The position numbers and the translations under genes are program-made. Source: Skermanella aerolata KACC 11604 (GTDB lineage Bacteria; Pseudomonadota; Alphaproteobacteria; Azospirillales; Azospirillaceae). From it: 64,000 bases of DNA. This document shows positions 8,685 to 19,814 of the stretch, in pieces. Where the stretch lies: positions 124,001-188,000 of the forward strand of contig NZ_AVFK01000004.1 in NCBI RefSeq assembly GCF_000936425.1, read 5' to 3'. The notes beneath the pieces are model-generated. The model ran no database searches. It was not told the origin of the DNA and was given only the letters and a program-made list of their open reading frames with translations. How positions within the stretch are numbered: position 1 is the stretch's first letter; each line of letters begins with the position of its first letter.

Positions 8685-8857
8685 CGTCGGCGCCGTCTCG
8701 GAACGACCGACAGCGATGTCGTAGAGGCGGCTTCCAACTGCTTCTACGCCATCGTTAATCGGCAGAGATACCTACAGGACGCTAATTGCTCTTGCGTTTC
8801 AGTCAGCTTCATAGGATAAAAATCCGTAATCGATCCTAACGAAGCGAAGCCCCCGCC

Positions 8858-9499
8858 ATGTCCCCAGCACCCGCAAAACCGCTTCCCGCTGCCCACTCGA
8901 CCGCCGTCCGCCTGACGGACCGGCAGGAAGCGTTCTGCCAGGCGATGGCCTGCAACACCGGCGGGGCCGAAGCGTCCAGAAGGGCCGGCTACTCGCCCAA
9001 CGGCGCGAAACAGCGCGGCGCATACTTGATGAACCAGCCGGAAATTCGCATCCGGGTCGATCAGCTCAGGGCAGAGCGCCAGGCCGACCATCAGGCGGCA
9101 CTCGAAGAGGCGGCAGGGCAGGTTAGGGAGATCATCGCCGACGCGATGGAGAACAACCGCACTTCCCTCGCACTGCGTGCCATCGAGTTCGGCCTGAAAC
9201 TGCGCGGCGTCATCCAGGACAAGCGGATCGCGCACCATTATCATCAGGACCGCGTCCATCCCGACGCCGACCTGGAAAACCTCGAACCCGATCCCGAAGA
9301 AGAACTCGACGCCATCGCCGCCCCACCGCCCGGCCCCGCGATAGTGACCCGGAATAATGACCTTTCCGGAACGCGCCGACTTCCGGCGAACATGCCGGCA
9401 ACCATCGGGGAGGGAGTAGGGGAAGAAATGGCGGACGGGGTGGGATTCGAACCCACGGTGAGCTTGCACCCACGGCGGTTTTCAAGACCGCTGCCTTAA
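8858..9499 (+). CDS. Terminase small subunit-like protein (orphan)
   Basis: Residues about 17-85 match the phage terminase small-subunit DNA-binding domain: LTDRQEAFCQAMACN, GGAEASRRAGYSP, AKQRGAYLMNQPEIRIRVDQL. In phages this protein recognises DNA for packaging, but no large terminase, portal or capsid gene is nearby. The reading frame continues to 9499, and its last 23 residues (MADGVGFEPTVSLHP..) are simply the antisense of the tRNA-Ser gene. The natural end is therefore probably shorter or was lost. It may be a phage remnant beside a tRNA or a domesticated DNA-binding protein. Confidence 0.6.
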   Translation: MSPAPAKPLPAAHSTAVRLTDRQEAFCQAMACNTGGAEASRRAGYSPNGAKQRGAYLMNQPEIRIRVDQLRAERQADHQAALEEAAGQVREIIADAMENNRTSLALRAIEFGLKLRGVIQDKRIAHHYHQDRVHPDADLENLEPDPEEELDAIAAPPPGPAIVTRNNDLSGTRRLPANMPATIGEGVGEEMADGVGFEPTVSLHPRRFSRPLP

Positions 9500-9518
9500 A
9501 CCACTCGGCCACCCGTCC
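9429..9518 (-). tRNA. tRNA-Ser (anticodon UGA)
   Basis: The 90-nt minus-strand gene has a 7-bp acceptor stem (GGACGGG / CCCGTCC), discriminator G and an encoded CCA. The D-arm begins TGGCCGAGTGG, and the anticodon arm GCGGT-CTTGAAA-ACCGC has anticodon TGA. A long variable arm typical of serine tRNAs and GGTTCGAATCC in the T-arm complete the structure. The end of the terminase-like reading frame overlaps it on the other strand. Confidence 0.95.
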
Positions 9519-9578
9519 GTCGCGCGCTTCACTACCCCACTCGACGGCTTCGTTCAAGCCCTGCAACCGCACCCGGCG

Positions 9579-9661
9579 CACCGGCCATTGTACACGAGCA
9601 CGCCCCCCGTAGGTCGGGCCTCTTCAGCCCGACATCTAACGTTCATGACCGGCTATTCTTC
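9579..9661 (+). repeat. Family 2 dispersed repeat, second full copy
   Basis: ACCGGCCATTGTACACGAGC, then the core with the GTCGGGC..GCCCGAC hairpin and CATCTAACG, then ACCGGC-TATTCTTC. It is nearly identical to 4453-4556 and in the same orientation. Confidence 0.7.
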
Positions 9662-9692
9662 GGGGCCGCTGGTATCAGGCCGCCACAGGCGC

Positions 9693-9830
9693 AAAAAAAA
9701 GCCCCGCAGCGGATGTCGCGCGGGGCTGTAAGTCTTAAGGGAGGAAACGCAACCAATTGCGTTGGACCAACTGTAATGCTGGAACCGTTTCAAAAACGTT
9801 AACCATACTACACCAAGTGTCTTTTTTTGC
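9693..9830 (-). ncRNA. Candidate small RNA with CU-rich loop and intrinsic terminator
   Basis: On the minus strand the 3' end is a textbook terminator: AGCCCCGC (9727-9720), a 12-nt loop, GCGGGGCT, then eight T (9700-9693). Upstream lies a perfect 7-bp hairpin AACGCAA-TTGG-TTGCGTT (9763-9746), and a single-stranded TTTCCTCCCTT sits between the two. Two hairpins flanking an anti-Shine-Dalgarno CCUCC motif is the design of alphaproteobacterial alpha-r14-type sRNAs. The 5' end and promoter are not defined. A 22-codon reading frame (MVNVFETVPALQ..) overlaps it but lacks a ribosome-binding site. No minus-strand gene upstream otherwise explains the terminator. Confidence 0.45.
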
Positions 9831-10160
9831 CGTTCCGGCGAGTTATTTCCGCGTCAGTATCCCGGCCCCGGAGGCCGGCGCAATCTCGTAACCATCCGTC
9901 CGGCAAATCAATGTGGAACTCTCTATCGAAAGGAGTATATTAAACTTGCGGCAAATCCGCCCGATTGGGGCTGATCTCCGTCGGCTTTGGGGGGAGGTCG
10001 CAAGATGGTGCTTGCACGAGGCACGATTATTTTTGAAAATTCCTTACATACGCCAGAGACCCTAGCAAAGGGCAGGAGAGCAGCCCGGCCGGACCGCTCA
10101 CGGGTTTCGGCTTCGGGTTTCCGCGTTACGGGAAAAGGTTCGAGACTGAGCAACGGCATG

Positions 10161-10181
10161 CTCGCCACCCCTGGTGGCGAG
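10161..10181 (+). promoter_or_regulatory. Inverted repeat in the nifA leader
   Basis: CTCGCCAC-CCCTG-GTGGCGAG is an 8-bp perfect stem with a 5-nt loop, 43 bases upstream of the nifA start. It could be an operator or a leader hairpin. No -24/-12 promoter or TGT-N10-ACA NifA site is visible close by. Confidence 0.4.
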
Positions 10182-10224
10182 GCGTCGGACTGTCCCTTAT
10201 TGGCTTGAGGAAAGGGTTCTTCAC

Positions 10225-12105
<1,881 letters not shown>

Positions 12106-12346
12106 ACAGGCCGCCTCTAGCGTGTGCTGGAAGGGCTCCCATATGGTTAATTCGGCCAAGCGCTTCGCCCACGGGCAAAGCGTCTTGCCGGAGCCAATCA
12201 GCTTGGGGGACACCATGACCCGGCTCAAGATTTCTCCCATCGATGCCGTTCGCAGATGCCTGCCGCAAGGGCAAGGATGTCACGCCGGACGCGCCGCCGC
12301 TGACTGGCTCTCCTTCCGCGTAGACCCCTGAAAACCCCATGAAAAG

Positions 12347-12360
12347 GCGGATCAATCCGC
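12347..12360. promoter_or_regulatory. Short palindrome upstream of the catalase
   Basis: GCGGAT-CA-ATCCGC, a perfect 6-2-6 palindrome, lies 24 bases before the catalase start. It could be a regulator site, but it may be chance in GC-rich DNA. Confidence 0.25.
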
Positions 12361-12384
12361 TTGATCACACATTGGGAGAGAACG

Positions 12385-14121
12385 ATGGACAAGAGCCCCA
12401 ACCAGCCCGGTGCTGCCGGCAACCAGTCCTCGGGAGCTTCGGACAAGGTCCTGACCAACCGGCAGGGACATCCGATCAGCAACAACCAATCCCAGCGCAC
12501 CGTCGGCAGCCGTGGCCCGGCTACCCTGGAAAACTATCAGTTCCTCGAAAAGATCAGCCACTTCGACCGCGAGCGCATCCCCGAGCGGGTCGTGCATGCG
12601 CGCGGTTTCGTCTGCTACGGCGAACTTGAAGTCACCGGCAAGATCGGCGACGAACCCGCTTCCAAGTACACCCGCGCCAAGCTGTTCCAGCAAGCCGGCA
12701 AGAAGACGCCGCTGGCGATCCGCTTCTCGACCGTCATCGGCGGCCGCGACAGTTCCGAAACGGCGCGCGACCCGCGCGGCTTCGCGGTCAAGTTCTACAC
12801 CGAAGACGGCAACTGGGACCTCGTCGGCAACAACCTCTCGGTCTTCTTCATCCGGGACGCCATCAAGTTCCCCGACGTCATCCATTCCTTGAAGCCCGAT
12901 CCGGTCACGTTCCGCCAGGAACCGAACCGCATCTTCGACTTCATGAGCCAGACGCCCGAATCCATGCATATGCTGACGCATCTGTTCAGCCCGCGCGGGA
13001 TCCCGGCCAACTACCGGCACATGGAAGGCTTCGGCGTCAACACCTACAAGATGGTCAACGCGCAGGGCGACACCGTCCTCGTCAAGTATCACTTCCACCC
13101 GCGCCTGGGCGTCGCCAGCCTGACGGCGGAGGAAGCGGCCAAGGTGCAGGGCCAGGAACTCGGTTCCGCGACCAAGGACCTGTTCGAGGCGATCGAGCGC
13201 GGCGACTATCCCCAGTGGGACATGTATGTCCAGGTCATGGAAGACCACGACCATCCCGAACTGGACTGGGACCCGCTGGACGACACCAAGATCTGGCCGG
13301 AAAAGGACTTCCCGCTGCGCCACGTCGGCACCATGACGCTGAACCGCAACGTCGAGGACTTCTTCAACGAGAACGAACAGATCGCCATGGGCACCGGCGT
13401 CCTGGTCGACGGCCTCGACTTCTCGGACGACAAGATGCTGGTCGGCAGGACCTTCTCCTACTCCGACACCCAGCGCTACCGCGTCGGAACCAACTACCTG
13501 CAACTGCCTGTGAACCAGCCGAAGAACGCCCGCGTCGCGACCAACCAGTCGGGTGGCCAGGCATCCTACTACCGCGATCTGGCGCCGGGACAGAACCCGC
13601 ACGTCAACTTCGAGCCGTCCATCCATAACGGCCTCGTGGAATCCTCACTGGACCAGTCGAGCAACGCGCCGGAAATCCACGGACGCCTGACCCGCAGCGT
13701 GATCGAGCGGCGCAACGACTACGTCCAGGCGCGCGGCCGCTACAACACCATGATGGACTGGGAACGCGACGACCTCGTCCTCAACATGGGCACCCTGCTG
13801 GGCCAGTGCGAACGCGACGTCCAGGAACGCATGATCTGGCACTTCCTGCTCATCCACGACGACTACGGCACCCGCGTCGGCCAGATCATCGGCGTCTCCG
13901 CCGACGACGTTCGCAACTTGGCCCCGCTGCCGAAACAGGTCCTGACCGACGAAGACAAGCGCCGGCTCCAGAACCTCGGCAACAACGGCGACAGGATCGA
14001 CCCCACCGTCTGGGGCCAGTGGACCAGCTCCGTCAAGAACCGGAAGGCCACCGCCGAAGAAGTCCTCGGCGGCATGAAGAACAGCCAGTCCGGCATGCGG
14101 CACGACCAAGCCGCCGACTGA
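12385..14121 (+). CDS. Monofunctional haem catalase
   Basis: The product breaks down hydrogen peroxide. The 578-aa protein has the catalytic histidine H71 (VVHARG), the active-site asparagine in DLVGNN (about 150), [29 protein letters not shown], and the proximal haem tyrosine Y359 in [12 protein letters not shown]. It is about 80 residues longer than small-subunit clade 3 enzymes, and it lacks the C-terminal flavodoxin-like domain of the 750-aa KatE type. A Ser/Gln/Asn-rich N-terminus of about 40 residues is not cleavable by the look of it. ATG 12385 has GGGAGAG upstream. Protection of oxygen-labile metabolism is plausible beside nifA but unproven. Confidence 0.93.
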   Translation: MDKSPNQPGAAGNQSSGASDKVLTNRQGHPISNNQSQRTVGSRGPATLENYQFLEKISHFDRERIPERVVHARGFVCYGELEVTGKIGDEPASKYTRAKLFQQAGKKTPLAIRFSTVIGGRDSSETARDPRGFAVKFYTEDGNWDLVGNNLSVFFIRDAIKFPDVIHSLKPDPVTFRQEPNRIFDFMSQTPESMHMLTHLFSPRGIPANYRHMEGFGVNTYKMVNAQGDTVLVKYHFHPRLGVASLTAEEAAKVQGQELGSATKDLFEAIERGDYPQWDMYVQVMEDHDHPELDWDPLDDTKIWPEKDFPLRHVGTMTLNRNVEDFFNENEQIAMGTGVLVDGLDFSDDKMLVGRTFSYSDTQRYRVGTNYLQLPVNQPKNARVATNQSGGQASYYRDLAPGQNPHVNFEPSIHNGLVESSLDQSSNAPEIHGRLTRSVIERRNDYVQARGRYNTMMDWERDDLVLNMGTLLGQCERDVQERMIWHFLLIHDDYGTRVGQIIGVSADDVRNLAPLPKQVLTDEDKRRLQNLGNNGDRIDPTVWGQWTSSVKNRKATAEEVLGGMKNSQSGMRHDQAAD

Positions 14122-14131
14122 CGGACCTGCC

Positions 14132-14162
14132 GCCGGCCCTTCCGAACTTCGGAAGGGCCGGC
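14132..14162 (+). terminator. Strong stem-loop after the catalase
   Basis: GCCGGCCCTTCCGA-ACT-TCGGAAGGGCCGGC is a 14-bp perfect stem 10 bases after the stop. A pyrimidine-rich ATTCCTTC follows instead of a pure T-tract. Confidence 0.65.
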
Positions 14163-14240
14163 ATTCCTTCGCGCATCGACCAGCCCCGAAACGCTCCGGC
14201 CGCACTGGTTATTCGGCGCTTTCGGCACCATTTCCCATCC

Positions 14241-15590
14241 ATGGCAAATGGCACTGAACAGAACTCGTTCGGCGGGCGGATCGCGCGCTACGCACGGGTT
14301 TCCACGGCGATGGGCGGGCTGGCGGCGCGGCTCGCCGGACAACGCTATCTCGGTCTCAAACTCGAACGCGGCGAACACGCGAAGGAACTGCGGGACGCGC
14401 TCGGCGGGCTGAAAGGTCCGCTGATGAAGGTGGCGCAGATCCTGTCCAGCATTCCCGACGCCCTGCCGCAGGAATACGTCCAGGAGCTCTCCCAGCTTCA
14501 GGCCGATGCGCCCAGCATGGGCTGGCCCTTCGTCAAGCGCCGGATGGCAGCGGAACTGGGTCCCAACTGGCAGAAGCGCTTCGCCAGCTTCGAGCGCGAA
14601 GCCGCTTCGGCGGCCTCGTTGGGCCAAGTCCACAAGGCGGTCGGCCATGACGGGCGGCAGCTTGCCTGCAAGCTCCAGTACCCGGACATGATGTCCGCCG
14701 TGGAAGCCGATTTGGGTCAGCTCAACTTGATCTTCTCGATCTACGAGCGCTACGACCGCACGATCTCGACCAAGCAGATCCACGCCGAGATCTCGGCTCG
14801 CCTGCGCGAAGAGCTGGATTATGCGCTGGAGGCCAAGCACACCGCCCTGTACCGGGATATCCTGAGCCCCATCGGCGGCGTCCAGGTGCCGGAGGTCGTC
14901 CCGGATCTTTCGACCAAGCGGCTGCTGACGATGACGTGGCTGGAGGGCCGCAAGATCCTGGACTATGTCGGCGACCATCCGGAACACCGCAACGAGCTTG
15001 CGCTGAACATGTTCCGGGCGTGGTACACGCCGTTCTATACCTGCGGCACGATCCACGGCGATCCGCATCTGGGCAACTATACCGTCCGTCCCGATGCATC
15101 GATCAACCTGCTGGATTTCGGCTGCATCCGAATCTTCAAGCCCAGCTTCGTCAAGGGCGTGATCGACCTTTACCACGCGCTTCAGACCGACGACCGCGAT
15201 CTGGCGGCGGAAGCCTATCGGGTCTGGGGCTTCAACAAGATCAACAACGAGCTGATCGACATCCTCAACGTCTGGGCGCGCTTCGTCTATGCCCCGATCA
15301 TGGACGACCGCACCCGCAGGATCGACGAGACCAACAGCGCCATGTATGGCCGCGAAGCCGCAGAGAAGGTCCACCGCTCGCTCCACGAGGTCGGCGGGCT
15401 TGAGATCCCGCGTGAATTCGTCTTCATGGACCGTGCGGCGATCGGTCTCGGTTCGGTCTTCCTGCACCTGAAGGCGGAGGTCAACTGGTACCAGCTCTTC
15501 CACGATCTCGTCCGCGATTTCGATGTCGATGCCCTGGAAAAGCGCCAGACCGAACTGTTGAACCGAAACGGGGTGCCGCTGCCGGTCTGA
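14241..15590 (+). CDS. ABC1/UbiB-family atypical kinase
   Basis: This 449-aa protein is of the ABC1/ADCK/UbiB family, which supports quinone-lipid metabolism with an atypical ATP-binding fold. Visible signatures are LKGPLMKVAQILSS (the KxGQ-type motif in variant form KVAQ), the alanine-rich loop AAASAASLGQVHKA, the ELDYxxEAKH block, and the catalytic HGDPHLGNY followed by NLLDFGC. No C-terminal membrane helices are visible, unlike E. coli UbiB. ATG 14241 begins MANGTEQNSFGG. It follows the catalase terminator, so it is its own unit. A COQ9-family gene lies 6 kb away, which fits ubiquinone biology, but the substrate is unknown. Confidence 0.85.
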   Translation: MANGTEQNSFGGRIARYARVSTAMGGLAARLAGQRYLGLKLERGEHAKELRDALGGLKGPLMKVAQILSSIPDALPQEYVQELSQLQADAPSMGWPFVKRRMAAELGPNWQKRFASFEREAASAASLGQVHKAVGHDGRQLACKLQYPDMMSAVEADLGQLNLIFSIYERYDRTISTKQIHAEISARLREELDYALEAKHTALYRDILSPIGGVQVPEVVPDLSTKRLLTMTWLEGRKILDYVGDHPEHRNELALNMFRAWYTPFYTCGTIHGDPHLGNYTVRPDASINLLDFGCIRIFKPSFVKGVIDLYHALQTDDRDLAAEAYRVWGFNKINNELIDILNVWARFVYAPIMDDRTRRIDETNSAMYGREAAEKVHRSLHEVGGLEIPREFVFMDRAAIGLGSVFLHLKAEVNWYQLFHDLVRDFDVDALEKRQTELLNRNGVPLPV

Positions 15591-15746
15591 TGCTCGCGGT
15601 ATTGGACCGGCTCCTATCACAAACGTGTGATCGGTGTCGGTCTTTCGTGAGATTTCTCGGAACCATCCACCGAAAACCGTTGTTGAGAGGGTCAAAGGTT
15701 GCCGAATGGCGATCGTATCGCCCCCAAAGACGAGGAATTTCCAGAG

Positions 15747-16400
15747 ATGAATAAGCTGTTTTATGGCGCCGCGGTGTTGGCTCTCGCTATTGGTGTCTCC
15801 GGACCGTCGCTCGCACAGGATTCGGGCCTTACCACAGGGCAGACCGACGGCGTGACCAGCGGCCGCGCCTCGATGGGTTCCCAGATGCCGGGCGTAGCAC
15901 CGGGCGCCACCGGCGCCACCACCGGCCAGCCGATGCGGGGCACCCAGGCTCCCGTCGTGACCCCCGATGGCGCGATGGAAACCGGCCAGACCGACGGCGT
16001 AACCAGCGGTCGTGCGGCTCTTGGCCGTGGTGGTGTAGGCGCTGGTGATCCGACGTACCCGACCGGCACCACCAACCTTCAGGTTCCGGCGTCCTGCGGT
16101 CCGACCGATGTCGCGGCCGTACGGTCAGATGCCAAGACGATCTCGAACGATCTGATCCGCGAGCGCCTGGAGGTTCAGTTCCAGACCGCCGAGAACCAGT
16201 TCCGTGATGGCAATCCGGCCCGGTGCGCGCAGATCCTCGCCGATGCGCGCAACTCGATCGTGAAGGCCGGCGGCACCGTCAACGACATCAGCGCCGCGGC
16301 CGGTGGCGGCGTGGTTCCCCCTGCGGGCGCCAGCCAGACCGGCAACGAAGGCGTTGCGGGCGGCGGCCCGGCCGAAGGGATGATGCCTGCTCGCCGCTAA
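15747..16400 (+). CDS. Secreted protein with duplicated TDGVTSGR motif
   Basis: I do not recognise the family. The 217-aa product has a clear signal peptide (MNKLFYGAAVLALAIGVSG, cleavage after SLA-QD). Two copies of GQTDGVTSGRA separated by about 42 residues follow, with Gly/Thr/Pro-rich sequence between. A helical section with one cysteine pair (PASCG, ARCAQ) comes next, and the tail is Gly-rich. It is therefore a periplasmic or surface protein of unknown role. The ATG at 15747 was preferred over a TTG at 15699, because it begins the signal peptide and has GAGG upstream. Confidence 0.7.
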   Translation: MNKLFYGAAVLALAIGVSGPSLAQDSGLTTGQTDGVTSGRASMGSQMPGVAPGATGATTGQPMRGTQAPVVTPDGAMETGQTDGVTSGRAALGRGGVGAGDPTYPTGTTNLQVPASCGPTDVAAVRSDAKTISNDLIRERLEVQFQTAENQFRDGNPARCAQILADARNSIVKAGGTVNDISAAAGGGVVPPAGASQTGNEGVAGGGPAEGMMPARR

Positions 16401-16455
16401 GGCGTTGCTTCAAGCAAGATAAGACGATACGCGGCGCTTCGGTTCCGCGATACTG

Positions 16456-16490
16456 GCAGCCGGCCCCTTGTGGGCCGGCTGCTTTCGTTT
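16456..16490 (+). terminator. Intrinsic terminator
   Basis: GCAGCCGGCCC-CTTGT-GGGCCGGCTGC followed by TTTCGTTT, 56 bases after the secreted-protein gene. The remaining sequence up to pntAA (16491-16705) shows no gene. Confidence 0.85.
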
Positions 16491-16705
16491 GCGCACATGC
16501 GCAAGCCGCACGGCTGATGCCCGCGTCTTCGACCTTTGTCCACTGGGCAAGCGCCCGCAAGAAAGGTTTAGTGTTGAAGCTTGAACGGGCAAGGTTAGTG
16601 GGTAGAACGCTTCACAAACTTTCCTGAATGCGGCATTTTGCCAACGCATAAACCGTACGCCATACTTTCGGCACAATAAAATCAGCGGCAAGGGAACCAG
16701 CCAGG

Positions 16706-17872
16706 ATGAAAGTCGCGATACCCAAGGAGCGGCGTGCCAACGAGCGCCGCGTTGCGGCATCCCCCGATACCATCAAGAAGTATAAGCAGCTTGGGCTGGA
16801 CGTCGTTGTCGAAACCGGCGCCGGTAAGGAAGCCTCGATCCCCGATCAGGCCTTCGCCGATGCCGGAGCGACCATAGCGCCGGACGAGGCCACGGCCCTG
16901 TCCGACGCCGATATCGTTCTCAAGGTGCAACGACCCTTGACGGAGGCCGAGGGAGGCCCCGACGAACTGGCGCTGATGAAGCCGGGCGCCATGCTGGTCG
17001 CCATTCTTCAGCCCTATCAGCAGCGCGACCAGCTCCAGGCCTATGCCGACGCCAAGGTCAACGCCTTCGCGATGGAACTGATGCCCCGCATCACCCGCGC
17101 GCAGTCGATGGACGTGCTGTCCAGCCAAGCCAACCTTGCCGGCTATCGTGCCGTCGTCGACGCGGCGTCGGAATTCGGCCGCGCCTTCCCGATGATGATG
17201 ACCGCCGCCGGCACCGTGCCGCCGGCCCGCGTCATGATCATGGGCGTCGGAGTCGCCGGCCTTCAGGCCATCGCGACGGCACGGCGCCTGGGGGGCGTCG
17301 TGTCCGCGACCGACGTGCGTCCGGCCACCAAGGAGCAGGTGCAGTCGCTGGGCGCCACCTTCGTCGCGGTCGAGGACGACGAGTTCAAGGAGGCCCAGAC
17401 CGCTGGCGGCTACGCCAAGGAGATGAGCCCCGCCTACCAGGAAAAGCAGCGGACGCTGATCGCCGAGACGATCAAGAAGCAGGACATCATCGTCACCACG
17501 GCGCTGATTCCCGGCCGCAAGGCCCCGATCCTGGTGACCGAGGCGATGGTCCGCTCGATGAAGCCGGGCTCCGTGCTGGTCGATCTGGCGGTGGAGCAGG
17601 GCGGCAACGTCGAGGGCTCCAAGCCGGGTGAGATCGTCGATATCGACGGCGTCAAGATCGTCGGCCACCTCAACGTGCCGAGCCGCAACGCCATCGACGC
17701 GTCGATGCTGTACTCGAAGAACCTGCTGAACTTCCTGACGCCCCTGATCGACAAGGAAAAAGGCCTGACGATCAACTGGGACGACGAGATCATCAAAGGT
17801 ACCGCCCTGACCCGCGACGGCGCCCTGGTGCATCCGAATTTCGCCGCCGAACCCGTCGCGGCCAAGAGCTGA
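16706..17872 (+). CDS. pntAA: NAD(P) transhydrogenase subunit alpha part 1
   Basis: This is the soluble NAD(H)-binding domain I of proton-translocating transhydrogenase, which transfers hydride between NADH and NADP+ using the proton gradient. The 388-aa protein opens with [20 protein letters not shown], the family start, and has the Rossmann motif [18 protein letters not shown] (about 172-190), followed by [17 protein letters not shown]. The membrane segments are split off into pntAB, as in Rhodospirillum rubrum and unlike E. coli PntA. ATG 16706 has CAGGATG context with AGGGA upstream. The three genes form one operon ending in a strong terminator at 19754. Confidence 0.97.
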   Translation: MKVAIPKERRANERRVAASPDTIKKYKQLGLDVVVETGAGKEASIPDQAFADAGATIAPDEATALSDADIVLKVQRPLTEAEGGPDELALMKPGAMLVAILQPYQQRDQLQAYADAKVNAFAMELMPRITRAQSMDVLSSQANLAGYRAVVDAASEFGRAFPMMMTAAGTVPPARVMIMGVGVAGLQAIATARRLGGVVSATDVRPATKEQVQSLGATFVAVEDDEFKEAQTAGGYAKEMSPAYQEKQRTLIAETIKKQDIIVTTALIPGRKAPILVTEAMVRSMKPGSVLVDLAVEQGGNVEGSKPGEIVDIDGVKIVGHLNVPSRNAIDASMLYSKNLLNFLTPLIDKEKGLTINWDDEIIKGTALTRDGALVHPNFAAEPVAAKS

Positions 17873-17886
17873 GGGGAACACAGCCA

Positions 17887-18315
17887 ATGACAAGCCAGGA
17901 ATTGGCCCAGCAGGTCGCCAACCTGCAAGCGGCCTTGCGGTCGCTCAACGCCGAGGCCGATCGTCTCGCCATGGAAACGGCCAACTTCGCGACGGGAGCA
18001 GCCGACGCGGCGCCCGCCGCCGGCCATAGCTTCTTCATCACCGGCCTGACGGTCTTCGCGCTGGCCTGCTTCGTCGGTTACTACGTGGTCTGGCGGGTCA
18101 CGCCGGCGCTGCACTCGCCGCTGATGAGCGTCACCAACGCGGTGTCGTCGGTCATCATCGTCGGAGCGCTGATCGCGACCGGCAGCACCGCCGGCTTCAC
18201 CTTCTCCACGGCGCTGGGCTTCCTCGCCGTCATCCTCGCTTCGGTCAATATCTTCGGCGGGTTCATCGTCACGCAGCGCATGCTGGCGATGTACAAGAAG
18301 AAGCAGAAGAAATAA
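17887..18315 (+). CDS. pntAB: NAD(P) transhydrogenase subunit alpha part 2 (membrane)
   Basis: The 142-aa membrane subunit carries part of domain II of transhydrogenase. Three or four hydrophobic helices are visible ([52 protein letters not shown]), ending in the basic tail MYKKKQKK. A 45-residue coiled N-terminus links it to PntAA. It starts 14 bases after pntAA, with GAGGGGAAC upstream, and precedes pntB by 17 bases. Confidence 0.95.
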   Translation: MTSQELAQQVANLQAALRSLNAEADRLAMETANFATGAADAAPAAGHSFFITGLTVFALACFVGYYVVWRVTPALHSPLMSVTNAVSSVIIVGALIATGSTAGFTFSTALGFLAVILASVNIFGGFIVTQRMLAMYKKKQKK

Positions 18316-18332
18316 GGGAGCCCTGAACCAAC

Positions 18333-19736
18333 ATGGTCGCTTTCGCTCCATTGGCGTATCTCGTCGCCGGCATCTGCTTCATCATGGCACTGCGCGGTCT
18401 TTCCAGCCCCGAAACGTCCCGGCAGGGTAACAACTTCGGCATCGTGGGCATGGTGATCGCCATTGTCACCACGCTGATGCTGCCGGGCCTGATTTCCGGG
18501 CTCTCCCTTACCCTGATCATCGTCGGCATCGCCATCGGCGGTACCATCGGCGCTGTCACCGCGCGCAAGATCGAGATGACGGCCCTGCCGCAGCTCGTCG
18601 CCGCGTTCCACTCCCTGGTCGGTCTGGCGGCAGTGTTCGTCGCCATCGCCGCGTTCTACGCGCCGGAGGCCTACGACATCGGCACCCGCGGCAACGTCCG
18701 GGTCGGCAGCCTGATCGAAATGGCCCTTGGCGTCGCCATCGGCGCCATCACCTTCACCGGCTCGCTGGTCGCCTTCGCCAAGCTTCAGGGGCTCGTCACT
18801 GGCAAACCGCTCGTGTTCAACATGCAGCACATGCTGAACGCCGGCCTCGGCGTCCTGCTGGTGCTGGCCATCGTCTGGCTCTGCGTCAGCAACAGCACCG
18901 TGGCGCTCTGGATCATCGTTCTGCTGGCGCTGGCGCTGGGCTTCCTGCTGATCCTCCCGATCGGCGGCGCCGACATGCCGGTGGTGGTGTCGATGCTGAA
19001 CAGCTACTCCGGCTGGGCCGCCGCCGGCATCGGCTTCACGCTGGAGAACAACCTGCTGATCATCACCGGCGCACTGGTCGGATCTTCAGGTGCCATCCTG
19101 TCCTACATCATGTGCAAGGGCATGAACCGCTCGATCTTCAACGTGATCCTGGGCGGCTTCGGCGGCGACTCGGCTGCGGCAGCCGCCGGCGGACATGCTG
19201 GCGACCGCGCGGTCAAGGCCGGTTCGGCGGAAGATGCAGCCTTCATCATGAAGAACGCCTCGTCCGTGATCATCGTCCCCGGCTACGGCATGGCGGTGGC
19301 GCAGGCGCAGCACGCCCTTCGCGAGATGGGCGACGTCCTGAAGAAGGAAGGCGTCGATGTCCGCTACGCCATCCACCCCGTAGCAGGGCGCATGCCCGGC
19401 CACATGAACGTGCTGCTGGCGGAAGCAAACGTGCCGTACGACGAGGTGTTCGAACTGGAGGAGATCAACCGCGACTTCGGTCAGGCGGATGTCGCCTTCG
19501 TGATCGGCGCCAACGACGTGACCAACCCCGCCGCCAAGACCGACCCGGCCTCGCCGATCTACGGCATGCCGATCCTGGACGTCGAGAAGGCGAAGACGGT
19601 GCTGTTCATCAAGCGCTCGATGGCGGCCGGCTATGCCGGCGTCGAGAACGAGCTGTTCTTCCGTCCCAATACGATGATGCTGTTCGGCGACGCCAAGAAA
19701 GTCACCGAGGAAGTGCTGAAGTCACTGGATAGCTAG
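18333..19736 (+). CDS. pntB: NAD(P) transhydrogenase subunit beta
   Basis: The 467-aa subunit combines the rest of membrane domain II (about nine helices, residues 1-260) with the NADP(H)-binding domain III. The latter shows VIIVPGYGMAVAQAQHA (GxGxxxA-type fingerprint), VRYAIHPVAGRMPGHMNVLLAEA, and the end region VIGANDVTNPAA and KRSMAAGYAGVENELF. The arrangement and length agree with the Rhodospirillum three-subunit enzyme. With pntAA and pntAB it supplies NADPH from NADH and the proton gradient. Confidence 0.97.
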   Translation: MVAFAPLAYLVAGICFIMALRGLSSPETSRQGNNFGIVGMVIAIVTTLMLPGLISGLSLTLIIVGIAIGGTIGAVTARKIEMTALPQLVAAFHSLVGLAAVFVAIAAFYAPEAYDIGTRGNVRVGSLIEMALGVAIGAITFTGSLVAFAKLQGLVTGKPLVFNMQHMLNAGLGVLLVLAIVWLCVSNSTVALWIIVLLALALGFLLILPIGGADMPVVVSMLNSYSGWAAAGIGFTLENNLLIITGALVGSSGAILSYIMCKGMNRSIFNVILGGFGGDSAAAAAGGHAGDRAVKAGSAEDAAFIMKNASSVIIVPGYGMAVAQAQHALREMGDVLKKEGVDVRYAIHPVAGRMPGHMNVLLAEANVPYDEVFELEEINRDFGQADVAFVIGANDVTNPAAKTDPASPIYGMPILDVEKAKTVLFIKRSMAAGYAGVENELFFRPNTMMLFGDAKKVTEEVLKSLDS

Positions 19737-19753
19737 CGGCTGACGCTTAGCTG

Positions 19754-19795
19754 AAAGGGCGGCGCGGTCATCAGACCGCGCCGCCCTTTCTTTTT
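19754..19795 (+). terminator. Intrinsic terminator of the pnt operon
   Basis: AAAGGGCGGCGCGGTC-ATCA-GACCGCGCCGCCCTTT is a 16-bp perfect stem followed by CTTTTT, 18 bases after pntB. Confidence 0.95.
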
Positions 19796-19814
19796 GCCCG
19801 CGTGACATCAATGA

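Larger units (their letters stand above)
9519..10224. other. Long intergenic region before nifA
   Basis: It contains the second full family 2 repeat (9579-9661), a candidate minus-strand small RNA with terminator (9693-9830), and an 8-bp hairpin just before nifA. I see no protein-coding gene. Confidence 0.6.

Noticed and set aside
9430-9499. The C-terminal peptide MADGVGFEPTV.. of the terminase-like gene as part of a protein
   Set aside because: It is the antisense of tRNA-Ser, a known annotation artefact.
8858-9499. A prophage
   Set aside because: A single terminase-like gene is not enough; no large terminase, portal, capsid, tail or integrase gene is present.
9955-10060. A leader peptide gene before nifA (AAGGAG followed by a TTG start near 9955)
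   Set aside because: The frame is short, starts with TTG, and the peptide has no recognisable feature.
15616-15631. ATCACA-AACG-TGTGAT as a CRP/FNR site
   Set aside because: The half-sites are in inverse order to the CRP consensus and spacing is wrong; probably a chance dyad.
15659-15681. An EcfG-type promoter (GGAAC..CGTT) before the secreted-protein gene
   Set aside because: Only 14 bases separate the blocks; general-stress promoters need about 16-18.
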